Source: Selaginella moellendorffii
Taxonomy: Eukaryota > Streptophyta > Lycopodiopsida > Selaginellales > Selaginellaceae
NCBI RefSeq assembly: GCF_000143415.4
Contig: NW_003314424.1
Span: 99,194-163,193, forward strand
Direction: 5' to 3'
DNA: 64,000 nt
The notes beneath the pieces are model-generated. The model was given only the letters and a program-made list of their open reading frames with translations, was not told where the DNA came from and did no database searches. A program made the translations under genes and the position numbers. This document shows, piece by piece, positions 47,360 to 57,597 of this stretch. Within the stretch, counting starts at the first letter, position 1, and each line of letters opens with the position of its first letter.

Positions 47360-48160
47360 TCTGTGGATTGTGTTTGAGATTAAGGTTTTGAGACTTGCTT
47401 GAAATTCGTCATCGCCGCTCTTTCTTGGCCCCGTTGAAACACAAACAAATCAGAAACTGTTAGTATTCATGCAGAAACCAAATGGTCTAAAAGGTGGATT
47501 TTCACTTATATTTTTAAATGCATTAATTCGTTCAAGTGTAGTTTTTTAAAAAAAATGCAAAGGTAATGACTCTTTCGAGTCTTTATTTTTGTTCTTATTT
47601 GATTGGTCTATCTCCACTCTGGTGCAAGTTTCTGGATGAACACATTGGCATCCTGCCCACAACTGCAACCTCTTGGACAATGGAGAGCGATGGCCTCCAG
47701 GAACCTAGTTGCATTTGCCTTTTCACGTGTAACTAGGTAACCCTGCTAATCTCCTTTTCACGTCTAACTAGGTGCCTCGTGTCCACAAACCAATCCTTGC
47801 TACACAGTAGTGAGCACATCGTCTCCCCTCACCCAGAGACAGCCCTGCTCTCCGGGGTAAAGCTTCACACATTGAACTTATCCCTGGAAGAAAGTAGCCC
47901 CCCATGGAAATCTGGCCGTACTCCGTCATCCCATATTGCTGTACCAGCCAACGGGTGCCAAGTGTCGCTCAATAGATCAAAAGAACTGAGGAACAAGAAG
48001 GAACATCCTGGGAACACATATTTGCAGCCTTCAGTTCCTCTGGAAGGAATAGCTGCGTGGAAGTGAAGCAGTAGCATGCACGTCGAGTTGGCCGGCGTGG
48101 CTGCAGCACCTTAACTCCTCTTAAACTTGCTTTAATTGCTAGTCGGCCACTCATAGGTGG
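47360..48160. other. No recognisable gene
   Basis: Intergenic sequence between the thioesterase relic and NdhT. The repeat CTTTTCACGTGTAACTAGGT / CTTTTCACGTCTAACTAGGT at 47.72 and 47.75 kb is the only structure noted. Confidence 0.4.
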
Positions 48161-48984
48161 TCAATGTTTAAAGAAACCTACATAAATCATAGTGGCAACA
48201 GACACAAGGATGGCAAAGAGATCAAACGCAAGTGCTGTCTGTTGCTGGTCGCTCAGCTTGAGATTCTTCCCGTCGAGCACTTCAATTGGGTCTAGCTTGG
48301 GCTGCCACTCGGTTTTCCATTTTGGAGGCTTGCTGCTTTCTCTGCGCTGGCTTCTATCCACTTCGTAAGGCCAGATGAATCTGCCCCCTCTCGCTTTGGA
48401 TGCCTCCTGCGCCAAGTGCCAATCGTAGAGCTTCCTGTCGTCCTCGCTGCTCAACACGTTGTACGCTTCCTTGAGACGGAGAAATTTCTTTCCCGCTACC
48501 TCTAGAGGGAGTGTGGTGGAGTCAGGATGGTACTGCTTAGACAGCTTCCTATAAGCCACTTTGATTTCCTCTGTGTCAGCTTCAGGTGTGATCCCCAAGA
48601 ACCTGTGGATCCACAAGCGAAACCGCAAGATCACACACAGTCAATGGTGGGCTTCGTTTTTACTCACTCGTAATGTGTTCCCGATACGTGTGCTATGAGA
48701 TCCGTAATGGTGTCGTCCAGTCCAGCTTGATCGTCTTTGCCCTCTTGTGTTGCTGCTGCTGCTTCAGCTGCTGCCCTTCCTCCTCCTTGGCCCTCCTTAT
48801 CCGGATCATCATCTTTGTCAAATCGGATCCATCCTTCGTCCGGAGAGCTCCATTCAATCATTCTGTTGGCTCGTTTGTTGGGAGCGTTGGGCACAGCGGA
48901 GCATTTGATGGGCGAGGAGGATCCCACCTTGAGCTGAGGACGCGGACGGCCATGGCAAGAAGAAGAAGAGCGGCTCAGCAGCAT
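48161..48984 (-). CDS. ndhT: Chloroplast NDH complex subunit NdhT (J-domain protein CRRJ)
   Basis: Two exons (48984-48668 and 48602-48161; 65-nt intron) give 252 residues. A Ser/Arg-rich N-terminus (MLLSRSSSSCHGRPR) looks like a plastid transit peptide. Then WSSPDEGWIRF, a J domain (HYEFLGITPEADTEEIKVAY, LSKQYHPDSTTLPLE with the HPD triad, AYNVLSSEDDRKLYDW) and one C-terminal membrane span (ALAFDLFAILVSVATMIYVG) follow. This is the architecture and close sequence of Arabidopsis NdhT, part of the ferredoxin-binding subcomplex of the thylakoid NDH complex in cyclic electron flow. It is divergent from the complex I gene to its right, 113 bp between start codons. Confidence 0.9.
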
Positions 48985-49097
48985 GATAAAAACTGGAATG
49001 TATGGCTGGGACAAGATAAGTACCTAGGAAGCCCTAAGTAGAGAGTCAATTTAACTCTTGTTGAAGCTCAGAGAGAGAGTGAGAGAGAGAGAGAGAG
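48985..49097. promoter_or_regulatory. Bidirectional promoter with GA-repeat
   Basis: Only 113 bp separate the start codons of NdhT (leftward) and complex I B22 (rightward), so both promoters share this stretch. The last 30 bp before the rightward ATG are a nearly pure GA repeat (49,069-49,097), a common plant core-promoter element. Confidence 0.6.
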
Positions 49098-49644
49098 ATG
49101 AGTGCCTCTTTAACGATCGCTGGTTTGGCATCACTTGCGGCCCGGCGAGATGCCCAGAGGAGACGGGTGTGTCGGCTCTACAGGAAGGCGCTCCACCATA
49201 CCCTTGATTGGGTCATATTCCGGGAGCCCTTCTACAAGGAGGTGAGGAGGCGTGTTGCGATCCAAGCGCGCATTCTTCTTCTTGTGTGCTTGTGCAGGCA
49301 TCTAAGCTGAGAGCCAGATTCGATGTCAACAAGGATGTGGTAGATGTGGATGCAATAGAGAGGCTCATTGTCAAGGGAGAGGCCGAGTTCAAGAAGTTCC
49401 AGCATCCAGAGCCATACGCAGGTTTGTTTTTCTCATCGCATAAGGCAATGTTTGTGTGCTCACCAACATTTCGTCCAATCTACAGTTCCTTGGTCCCCTG
49501 AAGGCGTAACGTATGCAAGAAACCCACCTCTTCCAGCCGAGGTTTGTATCTTTTATATTCAGATCTTGCAACTCTTTTTATTCGGGCTTTGATCAGGTTG
49601 TGGTTGTAAAAGATTGGGGGAGGGAAGACTGGAGCACTCACTAG
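49098..49644 (+). CDS. CIB22: Mitochondrial complex I subunit B22 (NDUFB9, LYR family)
   Basis: Four exons (49098-49241, 49298-49421, 49486-49541, 49597-49644) encode 123 residues; introns are 56, 64 and 55 nt. RRRVCRLYRKALHHTLDW contains the LYR motif (LYRKAL). It is followed by FYKEASKLRARFDVNKDVVD, VDAIERLIVKGEAEFKKFQH, PEPYAVPWSPEGVTYARNPP and a short VVVKDWGREDW end. This matches Arabidopsis CIB22 over its whole length. LYR proteins bind the mitochondrial acyl carrier protein, and B22 sits in the membrane arm of complex I. Stop codons of this gene and RPC11 are 22 bp apart, tail to tail. Confidence 0.92.
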
Positions 49645-49666
49645 AGGGCCTTTTTTGAGAATAAGT

Positions 49667-50089
49667 TTAGTCTTCTCTCCACCGGAACGAGCAGTTTGGA
49701 TTGCCGCACCTGTAAAAGGCTGTGCTTGGCTCGTCCGCCGATCTGATCTGGACCAGCATAAAGTAAGCATGCCCATAGTTGCACTTGGCACAGGTAACTG
49801 TCCAGCCCCACGGTTGTAAGAAGCTCAGAGCTCATTCACACACACATACCTGGTGTGCGATCGCAATTCTTCCATGCGTCTTCTCCCCCCATAACGTCGT
49901 CAACCTCCTTGTTCTTGAGAGGGATCGGCTTGCTGATCTGAGAAGGAAGAGGCGTGAACGAGGAGAGAAAGCAGGAGAGCAAACCTTGAGGTCCACGCCG
50001 AAAATGTATGCACAGGTGGGGCAAAAGTATCTCAGCCTGCCAGCGTGCTCCACCAGCAGCAGGCTTGAGCATGTCGGGCAAAACTCCAT
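49667..50089 (-). CDS. RPC11: RNA polymerase III subunit RPC10/Rpc11 (TFIIS-like)
   Basis: Exons 50089-49985, 49937-49850 and 49797-49667 encode 107 residues (introns 47 and 52 nt). The N-terminal zinc ribbon reads MEFCPTCSSLLLVEH ... YFCPTCAYIF. The C-terminal one is CAKCNYGHAYFMLVQIRSAD, EPSTAFYRCGNPNCSFRW, including the RSADEPxTxFYxC signature whose acidic pair enters the active site and drives RNA cleavage in TFIIS-type ribbons. The length is standard for the family (about 105-110). It shares a 41-bp start-to-start gap with the helicase gene on its right. Confidence 0.95.
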
Positions 50090-50130
50090 CGGGGAACCCT
50101 AAACAGGATCCCTAAGAAGCTCTAGTGTGT
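50090..50130. promoter_or_regulatory. 41-bp head-to-head gap, bidirectional promoter/leader
   Basis: Only 41 bp lie between the ATG codons of RPC11 and the RRP3-type helicase. Both transcripts must start within this gap or inside the other gene, so the 5' leaders must be very short or overlap. Confidence 0.6.
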
Positions 50131-52124
50131 ATGGCAGCGGCGGCGGCGGTGCCCAGCTTTGGGGAGCTGGGCGTGCGCGAGGAGCTTGTAGACGCCTGCA
50201 CCAAGCTCGGATGGAAGGCACCCACGCCCATCCAGGTGGAGGCGCTCCCGCTGGCTCTGCAAGGTTTGTGTGTGTCCTGTTCGTGCGCGTGTGTGTTCCA
50301 ATCTCTCCACGCTTGTTGCTGACAGGCCGGGACTTGATCGGCCTCGCGCAGACTGGATCCGGGAAGACAGCGGCTTTCGCGCTGCCTATACTTCAAGCGC
50401 TGTTCCAGCAGTGCCACCCATTCTTTGCGTGCGTCCTGTCTCCCACCAGGTAAGAGAGCACAGGCGAGGAGAACTAATTACCTGGATGGATCATCAAATG
50501 CAGGGAGCTGGCCATCCAGATATCGGAGCAGTTTGAAGCGCTAGGATCACAAATCGGCGTCAGGAGCGTGGCTGTAAGAGTTGCTCTATCACCTGTTTTC
50601 GTCAGTTCCTTGTTGCGTGCTTGCGCGTGGACAGATTGTTGGAGGTGTCTCTATGGTAGATCAGGCTGTTGCGCTGGGCAAGAACCCGCATATTGTGGTA
50701 TGTTCTCTGCACGCAAGCACCGAGCTTTTTTACGACATTCCTCTTTCCACCAGGTAGCCACACCTGGAAGGCTGCTGGATCACCTCACAAACACAAAAGG
50801 CTTTAGCTTGCGAAACGTCAAGTACCTGGTAAAGATGACATGACACACCTCTTCTTCCCTTAAGGTCCGTGCTTCTTTGTGATCAGGTGCTTGATGAAGC
50901 GGACAAGATCCTGCACAACGATTTCGAGAAGGAGGTCGATGAGATCCTCAAGGTTGTCCCTCGGGAGAGGAAGACGTTCCTCTTCTCTGCTACAATGACA
51001 AACAAGGTGCGCTTTGTCTCCTGCTTTTTTCTCGTTCCGTTCATGTTCAACGTACGAGCAGGTGGCAAAACTTCAACGAGCCTGTCTTCGAAATCCGACA
51101 AAGGTTTGTGTTGCCTGTTTGCGGTTGCCAGATACTTGAGACAAGTGCATTGCAGGTGGAAGTCTCCTCCAAATACACTACCGCTCTTACCCTGAAACAA
51201 GAGTATGTCTTTGTTCCTGCCAAGCACAAGGTTTGCACCCGTGTTCTTGCTGTTTGAGTTTTGTCTCTCGTCCACATTGGCCAGGACTGTTACTTTGTAT
51301 TCCTGCTAAACGAGATGGCGGGGAGTACGGCAATGGTTTTCACAAGAACCTGTGACAGCACGAGGCGGCTGGCATTGATTCTCCGTAGCCTTGGATTCGG
51401 TGCTATCCCCATCAGCGGCCAGATGAGCCAGGTAAGGGGTCTTGGTTCGTCTATCCAACCAAACAGAGATGAGCTCACAGGTTTCCCCTTGTGCAGTCCA
51501 AGCGCTCGGGTGCCTTGTTGAAGTTTAAAGCTGGCGACAGAAACCTGCTCATATGTACTGACGTCGCCAGTCGTGGCCTCGACATCCCATCTGTGGATGT
51601 GGTCATCAACTACGACATACCAACAAACTCCAAGGCAAGTTTCATAAGACATTATCAGCTGCTCCTGACTCTCCCTTTCTCTCCCCTGGCTTTTGCAGGA
51701 TTACATACATCGCGTAGGAAGAACGGCCCGAGCTGGGAGGTCCGGGCGTGCAATATCCATTGTCACCCAGTACGACGTGGACCTGTACAAGAGGATAGAG
51801 GACTTGATTGGTAAGTGATCATGGACCTCTTGTTCGTTCTAACACTACTTGTCAGGCATGACTCTCCCCGAGTTTCCAGCAAAGGCGGACGAGGTCTTGT
51901 TACTCGAGGAGCGCGTCAGTGAGGCGCAGAGACTAGCTGCAATGGTTTGTACTCTTCTTTATTCTATGTACTGGTTAGTTGGATTACATTTTCTTGTGTG
52001 TGTGCAGCACATCCGAGAGAAGGACGCGTCCAAGAAATCCAAGAAGCGGCGGAACGGCGACGACGATGAGGCAGACGATGGTGGCTATATGGCTGGAAAG
52101 AGGAAGCAGTCGAAGAAGCGCTAG
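50131..52124 (+). CDS. RRP3: DEAD-box RNA helicase, RRP3/DDX47 type
   Basis: Thirteen exons with introns of 45-65 nt encode 434 residues. Exons are 50131-50263, 50326-50449, 50504-50573, 50635-50697, 50754-50828, 50887-51006, 51062-51103, 51156-51230, 51285-51431, 51497-51634, 51699-51810, 51856-51944 and 52008-52124. All core motifs are intact: PTPIQ (Q motif), AQTGSGKT (I), PTRELA (Ia), ATPGRLLDH (Ib), DEAD (II), SAT (III), TDVASRGLD (V) and HRVGRTAR (VI), with a Lys-rich tail ending in KRKQSKKR. The closest known proteins are yeast Rrp3, human DDX47 and Arabidopsis RH10, nucleolar helicases needed for early 18S pre-rRNA cleavage. Intron 10 starts with GC instead of GT. An upstream in-frame ATG at 50125 would add two residues. 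Confidence 0.96.
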
Positions 52125-52594
52125 AAGGAACACGTCCTGGTGAAGTACTGGCGCTGGGGAGGCAGGGTGGCCACAAGCCTCTTGCTGCGCAAGTCGATCT
52201 CTCGGGCCTCTTGACAGAAGGCGCAGGGGAAGCACAGGCAGTGGACGCAGCAGTCACAGAGAGGAGACTCTGGGAGGTGGAACACGGATCGCAGCTTGCG
52301 CCTGTACCAGCACGAGTATGCGCATCCGCACAGGCACGGCTGGAGGAGGAACCAGAGCAGACAGGCAGCCACGCACGAAGTCTGGCCCCCGTCGAGAATC
52401 TCCACGTTCCTTCCCAGCGCCACACAGGGGCACAAACAGCCCAAGACACAAGTGGGGATGTCTGTCAAGCAATCGCACAAACCCGACTGCCACCCCTCCT
52501 CGTCGCCGCCATCACCACCACCGCCGGACACAAACCCCGCCTCCGCGTATCGTTGATAGGCAGCCGCATAGGCCTCGTCGCCACTGGAAGCCAT
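52121..52594 (-). CDS. PLAC8 domain protein
   Basis: A single exon of 157 residues. After a Gly-rich N-terminus comes the Cys-rich PLAC8 domain: WQSGLCDCLTDIPTCVLGCL, CPCVALGRN, a hydrophobic ACLLWFLLQPCLCGCAYSCW, YRRKLRSVF and CDCCVHCLCFPCAFCQEARE. In plants this family includes the PCR (plant cadmium resistance) and FW2.2/CNR proteins, small plasma-membrane proteins in metal handling or organ size. The CPC/CLC-type Cys motif fits the PCR side, but I would not assign a substrate. Its TAG (52121-52123 on plus, CTA) overlaps the helicase TAG (52122-52124) within one CTAG. Confidence 0.9.
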   Translation of the reverse strand: MASSGDEAYAAAYQRYAEAGFVSGGGGDGGDEEGWQSGLCDCLTDIPTCVLGCLCPCVALGRNVEILDGGQTSCVAACLLWFLLQPCLCGCAYSCWYRRKLRSVFHLPESPLCDCCVHCLCFPCAFCQEAREIDLRSKRLVATLPPQRQYFTRTCSF

Positions 52595-52619
52595 CGCCGA
52601 TCGCCAAATAGTATCAACC

Positions 52620-52935
52620 CTAGCTTAAATTAAATCCCTTTGAAGACCATTTACGCGGCTGGAGCTCCGCGTCCGTGACCTGGTGCGGTTGCCGTGCGAC
52701 TCCGGCAAGCTTCACTGCCCTGTTTCGAATGTGAACCGGCACGGCTCGAAGCTCGTCTGTCCATCCGGCCCTGGCATCAGCACGGGAAGGGAAGCAGTGC
52801 ATCGTAAGTTTCCTTCCATTGCAGTATAATTGCCACAGTGCCCAAGAGCAAGTCATCTGCTTTCTGTTGAGGAATGCGAAACCAAACACAGCTTGGTCAC
52901 AAAGACTTATTGTCACTTTCTATTGCCAGAAGCAG
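52620..52935 (-). pseudogene. Unrecognised gene fragment, also present at 55.68-55.89 kb
   Basis: The stretch from the GGCCCTGGCATCAGCAC block to TTTCTGTTGAGGA and CACAGCTTGGTCACAAAG is shared with 55.69-55.88 kb. There the frame reads FVTKLCGKPLEVKGLVCFNR, FIILNRKQITKEDLLLCFLV. This copy has lost about 50 bp in the middle. I do not recognise the protein. It may be a domain that once accompanied the neighbouring CRN-like gene. Confidence 0.5.
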
Positions 52936-52959
52936 CACACTTGCTTAAAAATCCGCTGC

Positions 52960-53420
52960 ACCACCTCCAGGGAACCGGTTTGGACTCGGACACCGCCTTC
53001 AGCACCTCCCCACTGAGTACAGGTAGCTGGAGGAACGAACAAAGTCAGCGGAGAGAAGATAGCTAGCCACGTCTCCTCCATTAAATGTGGCTCCGACTGC
53101 TCCTTCATCCTACTCCTCTGGAGATTTCATGCGAGTTAGACTGGCGAGAATCCTATCAATCAGCTGCTGGCCATGTGTAGCACTTCAATCTGGGATGTCT
53201 GCCTGTAAACCCGATCTTGAGAAAGGACACGTATAGTCAGCTCTCTTATGGTTCTTGACAGCAAGGGACAGCATGCCAGAGCTCTCTAGCAAAGGGAAGA
53301 GATCGATTTACCCTGGGCCAGTTTTTCATGAGCGTCCTGCTGGCTTGCAAGAAGTGCAAAGAGCCACATAGGCAGCCAATTTGCGTACATACCACTTAAA
53401 CATCGTGCACAAGAACCCGA
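52960..53420 (-). pseudogene. CRN-like P-loop gene, ruined copy A
   Basis: MKEQSEPH(L) followed by an intron-like stretch, CCTTGAGAAAGGACACGTATA and CTGGCCCAGGG/GCTGGCTTGCA match the intact copy at 61.43-62.23 kb. About 500 bp, including the P-loop, are deleted. Together with the CRWN relic on its right it forms a direct segmental duplicate of 61.4-64.0 kb. Confidence 0.65.
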
Positions 53421-53499
53421 CGATGGGGATGGCGTGGGAGTTTGACATCATACCCCAACACGGCATTATTGGAGTATAGATTTAAAATAGTGATTAAAT

Positions 53500-54735
53500 C
53501 AAATTCTCATTGCGGATGGGCGATAATAATTCAAATAAACGTCTGCGAATCACCCCCTTCACTCATGCCTTCTTCTTAAGAATGTGCGCCCCAAGTCTTG
53601 GTTGCCTACTGTAGCTACATCCTTGTTCCATCCTTGTTCTCCCGTTACAAGCGGCTAAAACCTCACGCACAAAAGAGGATGGATATCTTACCGTAGGGGG
53701 TCTTTACTCTTCTGCGATTTCGAAGTTCCTTGTGTTGCCAGCTACTTGCACTGAAATCGGTAAAGCGCATTAGGACGACAAGTGTTTTAGACTAATTACC
53801 TTGTGAGTTGTACAGATCGCCATTCATCACAGACTGTGACGCTTCCCGCTGTTTCTTCTTTTTCCTTCGACTGGCTGTCGCCTCGGGGTTCACTACCTTC
53901 ACTCTCTTCCAGTTGCCTCTTCTTCCCAACTGTCAGTTCTGCTTGGTCCACATCTGCTACTGGCACTTTGTCCCTCGCCACCCTGAGAAATGCATGGTTC
54001 CCAGCTGCAAATCGTTTTTGGACAAAGCGGACATGGCTTCCCCAACCTTTTGTGAAGGTTGCTGCTCTGACATCTTTAGGTCCTCCTTTAGCTTCCTCTG
54101 CCTCTCTGCTTCTTGCAATGCTTGCCTTTTCGCCTGCAAAGCTTCTTGTTGCTCCTCCAGCTTCTCCATCTAAACTTGTAACTCATGTATATTCTCGCTC
54201 CTCTGCTTGCTTCTTCACCCCCACTTTCTTGGCCATGTTCAATTATGTGCCGCAGATCAACATCACTGATCAGCTCTTCCCCTCCCTTTCGAGCCTAGAC
54301 AAAATCACCTCTCTAGTATGCAGCTTCCCTTTCAAGTGCCAAGGTCTCCATTTCCCTGTCCACCCACTCACGGAGCTCTCGCTTTTCCTGCTTAGCCGTT
54401 TCGCCTCGTCATGCAGCCACTTCATTGACTGCTTTTTACTCAATTTCCTTCGTAAGCCTGTCCTTCCTTTCATTGAGACTCCGACTTCTCCTAGTTCCTA
54501 AGCTCGTCAGATTCAGTCATTAAGTCTTGTTGACATGCCCGGAAATCGTTTATACCTCTTTCAATCAGCTGAACCTTGAGAAGAACTTCCCTCTCATTCT
54601 TGATCACATCAAGTAATTCTCCTCCTGAATCACCTTGAACCCCTCGAGTTCATCTTTCTCGGACGCGAACGCCAGAGGAAGCTCCTCCTCAACTTTCTCA
54701 TCCAGGGTGCAGAAAATTAGCTTTGACATGGCCCA
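53500..54735 (-). pseudogene. CRWN/NMCP lamin-like gene, ruined copy A
   Basis: KVPVADVDQAELTVGKKRQL, EESEGSEPRGDSQSKEKEET, MSEQQPSQKVGEAMSA and the Glu/Lys/Gln-rich coiled-coil segments match the good copy at 62.5-64.0 kb, with deletions and shifts. The acidic tail (62.58-62.70 kb in the good copy) is missing here. It extends slightly further into the coiled coil (TLDEKVEEELPLAFASEKDE at about 54.68 kb) than the window shows for the good copy. Confidence 0.75.
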
Positions 54736-55129
54736 CAAAAACAGCTGTCAAATATAGAGGAACTAGTTCAGTCCGTTCCTTTTCTTATACCAGGTTGTTA
54801 GAGAATGCCCAGAAGAATGTAAAGCGGAAAATAAGCTTTATTTACGCATGCTGTCCCTCTTGCAGCAAACAATTTCAGTGATTAAGTTGGCAATCCAACA
54901 TCTCTCGAACTGCACTAAACCTGCTCTACCTTTGACTTGGGCAATTTAAAATAATTCAAAATGTCCCCTCGTCTCCTTATGAAATGATCTTCCATTTTAA
55001 AATATGCTGTGCACAATTGCATAAGAGCATTAAGAAGTTTTTCATGCACAAAAATATAAAAATGAGCTATCCAAACATGTTTATATCCACTTACCCCAAG
55101 AAATAAATATGCAAATTTGAGTAAAATCA

Positions 55130-55890
55130 ACACTCTACCGTCTTCTGAAATTTTGACTGATGACTTCTTACATCCTCCCAAATGCATGTAGATGGCAATT
55201 CCATGACAACTTGCCTCTTCTTTCGAGATGGCTCCCCCTGATGACTTTCATTCTCATCACTGTCATTTTCTTTATCTCTATATGTTGAATCCTTGAGTTT
55301 GTCATGATCGTCATCATCTTCAGCACGCAGACTCTGCTGTTTCATTTTCGTGCAGCTATGCACAGGACTATGGGGAACTTCATCCGGATCCACGTCCATG
55401 TGTTGGAGCAGTCCCTTGCCAGCCTCAGGGAGGACCTGTGGAACTTGGCAGGGGCTGGCTTCTGGACCATGGCTAGAGATGACTCCTGGAACCGGAGCCT
55501 GGCTGGAGCTGGCTTCTGAAACCGGAGCTTCCCCCCTGCAATGAACACTGGTGATTAAAAGCGAGTGAGAAAGAGAGCATACTCCAATGCAGCCTTGGCA
55601 AGCTTTTGAGTGTTCACAGAGTAGGTGTCTCTGATTCGAATCTGAACCCGGCTCGCATTCTGTCATCACGAAGCTCATACATCTCATCTGGCCCTGGCAT
55701 CAGCACAGGAAGCAGTGCATCCTACGCTTCCTGGTTCCGTTGCGGTATGATCGCCACACTGACCAGAAAGCATAAGAGCAAGTCTTCCTTGGTGATCTGC
55801 TTTCTGTTGAGGATGATGAAGCGGTTGAAGCAGACAAGCCCTTTTACTTCCAGCGGTTTCCCACACAGCTTGGTCACAAAGCCCCGGAGC
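55130..55890 (-). pseudogene. Unrecognised charged-linker protein fragment
   Basis: The minus strand from 55,890 reads KLRGFVTKLCGKPLEVKGLV, a TGA-like break, then DALLPVLMPGPDEMYELRDD. After a probable intron it gives a Pro/Ser/Glu-rich stretch, an Asp-rich run (RAEDDDDHDKLKD) and SRKKRQVVMELPSTCIWEDV. I recognise no family. The left part duplicates 52.68-52.93 kb. At 55,890 it is joined directly to the DXR fragment on the other strand. Confidence 0.4.
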
Positions 55891-55893
55891 TTG

Positions 55894-56945
55894 ACAGTGT
55901 ACTCAGAACATTCCGCAATTTTCCAGGTGATGTATTTTCTTTCCTCCAACAGTGCTTGTTTCTAACATTCAACCATGCGTATTTCAGTGCATTCAGGGGC
56001 TTCCAGAGGGCGAAATGCATAGGATTTCTCTCATCGTTATACTTTACCAATCCAAACTGAACTTCTCTTTAAAAATCAGGGCTGGCCAGTGAAAAGGCTC
56101 AAGGACGTCAAACCATCAGATGCACTGAAACATCCAAACTTAAGTATAGGAAAGAAAATTACAGTGGATTCGGCAACCTTGATGAACAAGGTATAAAAAA
56201 CTTTTTTATAAGCTGATATTTTGTCTGCTGAACTAACATCTTCTGCTGGCAGGGACTCGAGGTCATTGAAGCTCACTATTTGTTTGGAGCTGACTATGAT
56301 GACATTGACATTGTTATCCATCCCCAATCGATTATACCCTCCATAATCAAGCCATAGGTAATATTAGTTGAATGCTGCGTCAACACACAACTAACACAAC
56401 TAGTCAAATACAGGATTCCTCCATTCTGGTGCAATTGGGGTGGCCTGACATGCGACTACCTATTCTTTACACACTCTCTTGGCCGGATAGGATTCCATGC
56501 TCAGAAATCACCTGGCCAAGGCTTGATTTTGTCAAGTAAGCTTCACATTTTATCACCTTGTCCTTTGGAAACATTTATTCACACCGGAGCTTTGAAACAG
56601 GACTGGATCGCTAACGTTCAAAGCCCCCGACTGAGCAAAGGATCCATCCATGGACATATCCTATGCAGCTGGAAGAATGGGAGGAACCATGACAGGAGTC
56701 ATGAGCGCGGCCAACGAGAAAGCAGTGGAGCTCTTCCTAGACGAGAAGTAAGCAAAATAGTTGGTTTCCAAGGATTCTTTTCTCATGATTGGTTATTTCG
56801 ACATCATCAGATTGATCGAGAAGACTTGCGAAACGCACAAGTGAGATTTTGTCAAGGAGCCAAGCCTGGATGTTATCCTCGCATCCGACCAATGGGCCCG
56901 GATTTACGCTGCGGAAGTCGCGGCACGGGCCTCTCTGGTATGAGA
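55894..56945 (+). pseudogene. DXR: DXR C-terminal half (DOXP reductoisomerase), relic
   Basis: Exon pieces read [166 protein letters not shown] and DVILASDQWARIYAAEVAA. These are the catalytic and C-terminal regions of plant DXR, second enzyme of the plastid MEP isoprenoid pathway. Intron borders are still visible. At least three stops (after IIKP, in APD*AKDP and in THK*DFVKEP) and a shift near 56.03 kb kill it. The N-terminal half lies downstream at 60.1 kb. Confidence 0.88.
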
Positions 56946-57089
56946 ATATATATACACCTCTGTTCTTTGAACTAAAAGCTCTTGTTGCTTGCGGTTCTCG
57001 ATCGACTTAATTCGTAAAACGTTTCTTCCAGCTTCGTAGTCAGGGACAGGGTCCAAGAATGTACGCTGGAGGTCTCAAAGTCAGTGGAT

Positions 57090-57470
57090 CTTTCTTGTTA
57101 TCACGCGAGGAAGAATGGTGGTTGCTGGCAACCGAGTCGTAACCATGAGCACCAGCAGCAGCAGGATGATCGCAATGAGCGTGCACTTCCGGGAGCTCCT
57201 CTGGTGCTGCTTGGCATAGTGGCTGCGAGTTCCCTGTCCACGTAGTTGGCCGCCATGCAATCATATCTCAAGGAGCTTCCACCAGCACAGCCATGTCGAG
57301 AAAAATCTGGTGGAGTTCCAGCAAGTTTTTCTTGATCTCCTTTCCCTCTCCCGGATCTCCTCATACTGGATCGCCCTCTGGACGAACACCGGTCTCGACT
57401 CTTGATGGTCTTGTGCTGCACCGTCCAATAGACAAGATCTGACAGACAAACTTGAACATGTCACTCGCCT
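57090..57470 (-). pseudogene. SYP1-type syntaxin C-terminal relic
   Basis: With frame changes the minus strand gives IQYEEIREREREIKKNLLEL, HQIFLDMAVLVEA and then QRSSRKCTLIAIILLLLVLM. These are the Qa-SNARE motif (consensus LLELHQIFLDMAVLVEAQG) and the C-terminal membrane anchor of plant plasma-membrane syntaxins. The linker between them is shifted and contains a TGA. The N-terminal Habc domain is absent. Confidence 0.75.
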
Positions 57471-57597
57471 CTCAAACTTGATCATCCAAAATGTAAATGT
57501 AAATGTGGCAAACTCATGTATGCCCGAAGTTCATCCAACTTTCACGAGTTGGATTTCAATCTAAACAACAAGCATTATCATGCTATTGCATCAAAAG

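Noticed and set aside
52254-52611. Plus-strand Arg/Pro-rich frames opposite the PLAC8 gene
   Set aside because: They are shadows of Cys/Trp-rich codons on the minus strand. The PLAC8 motif decides the strand.
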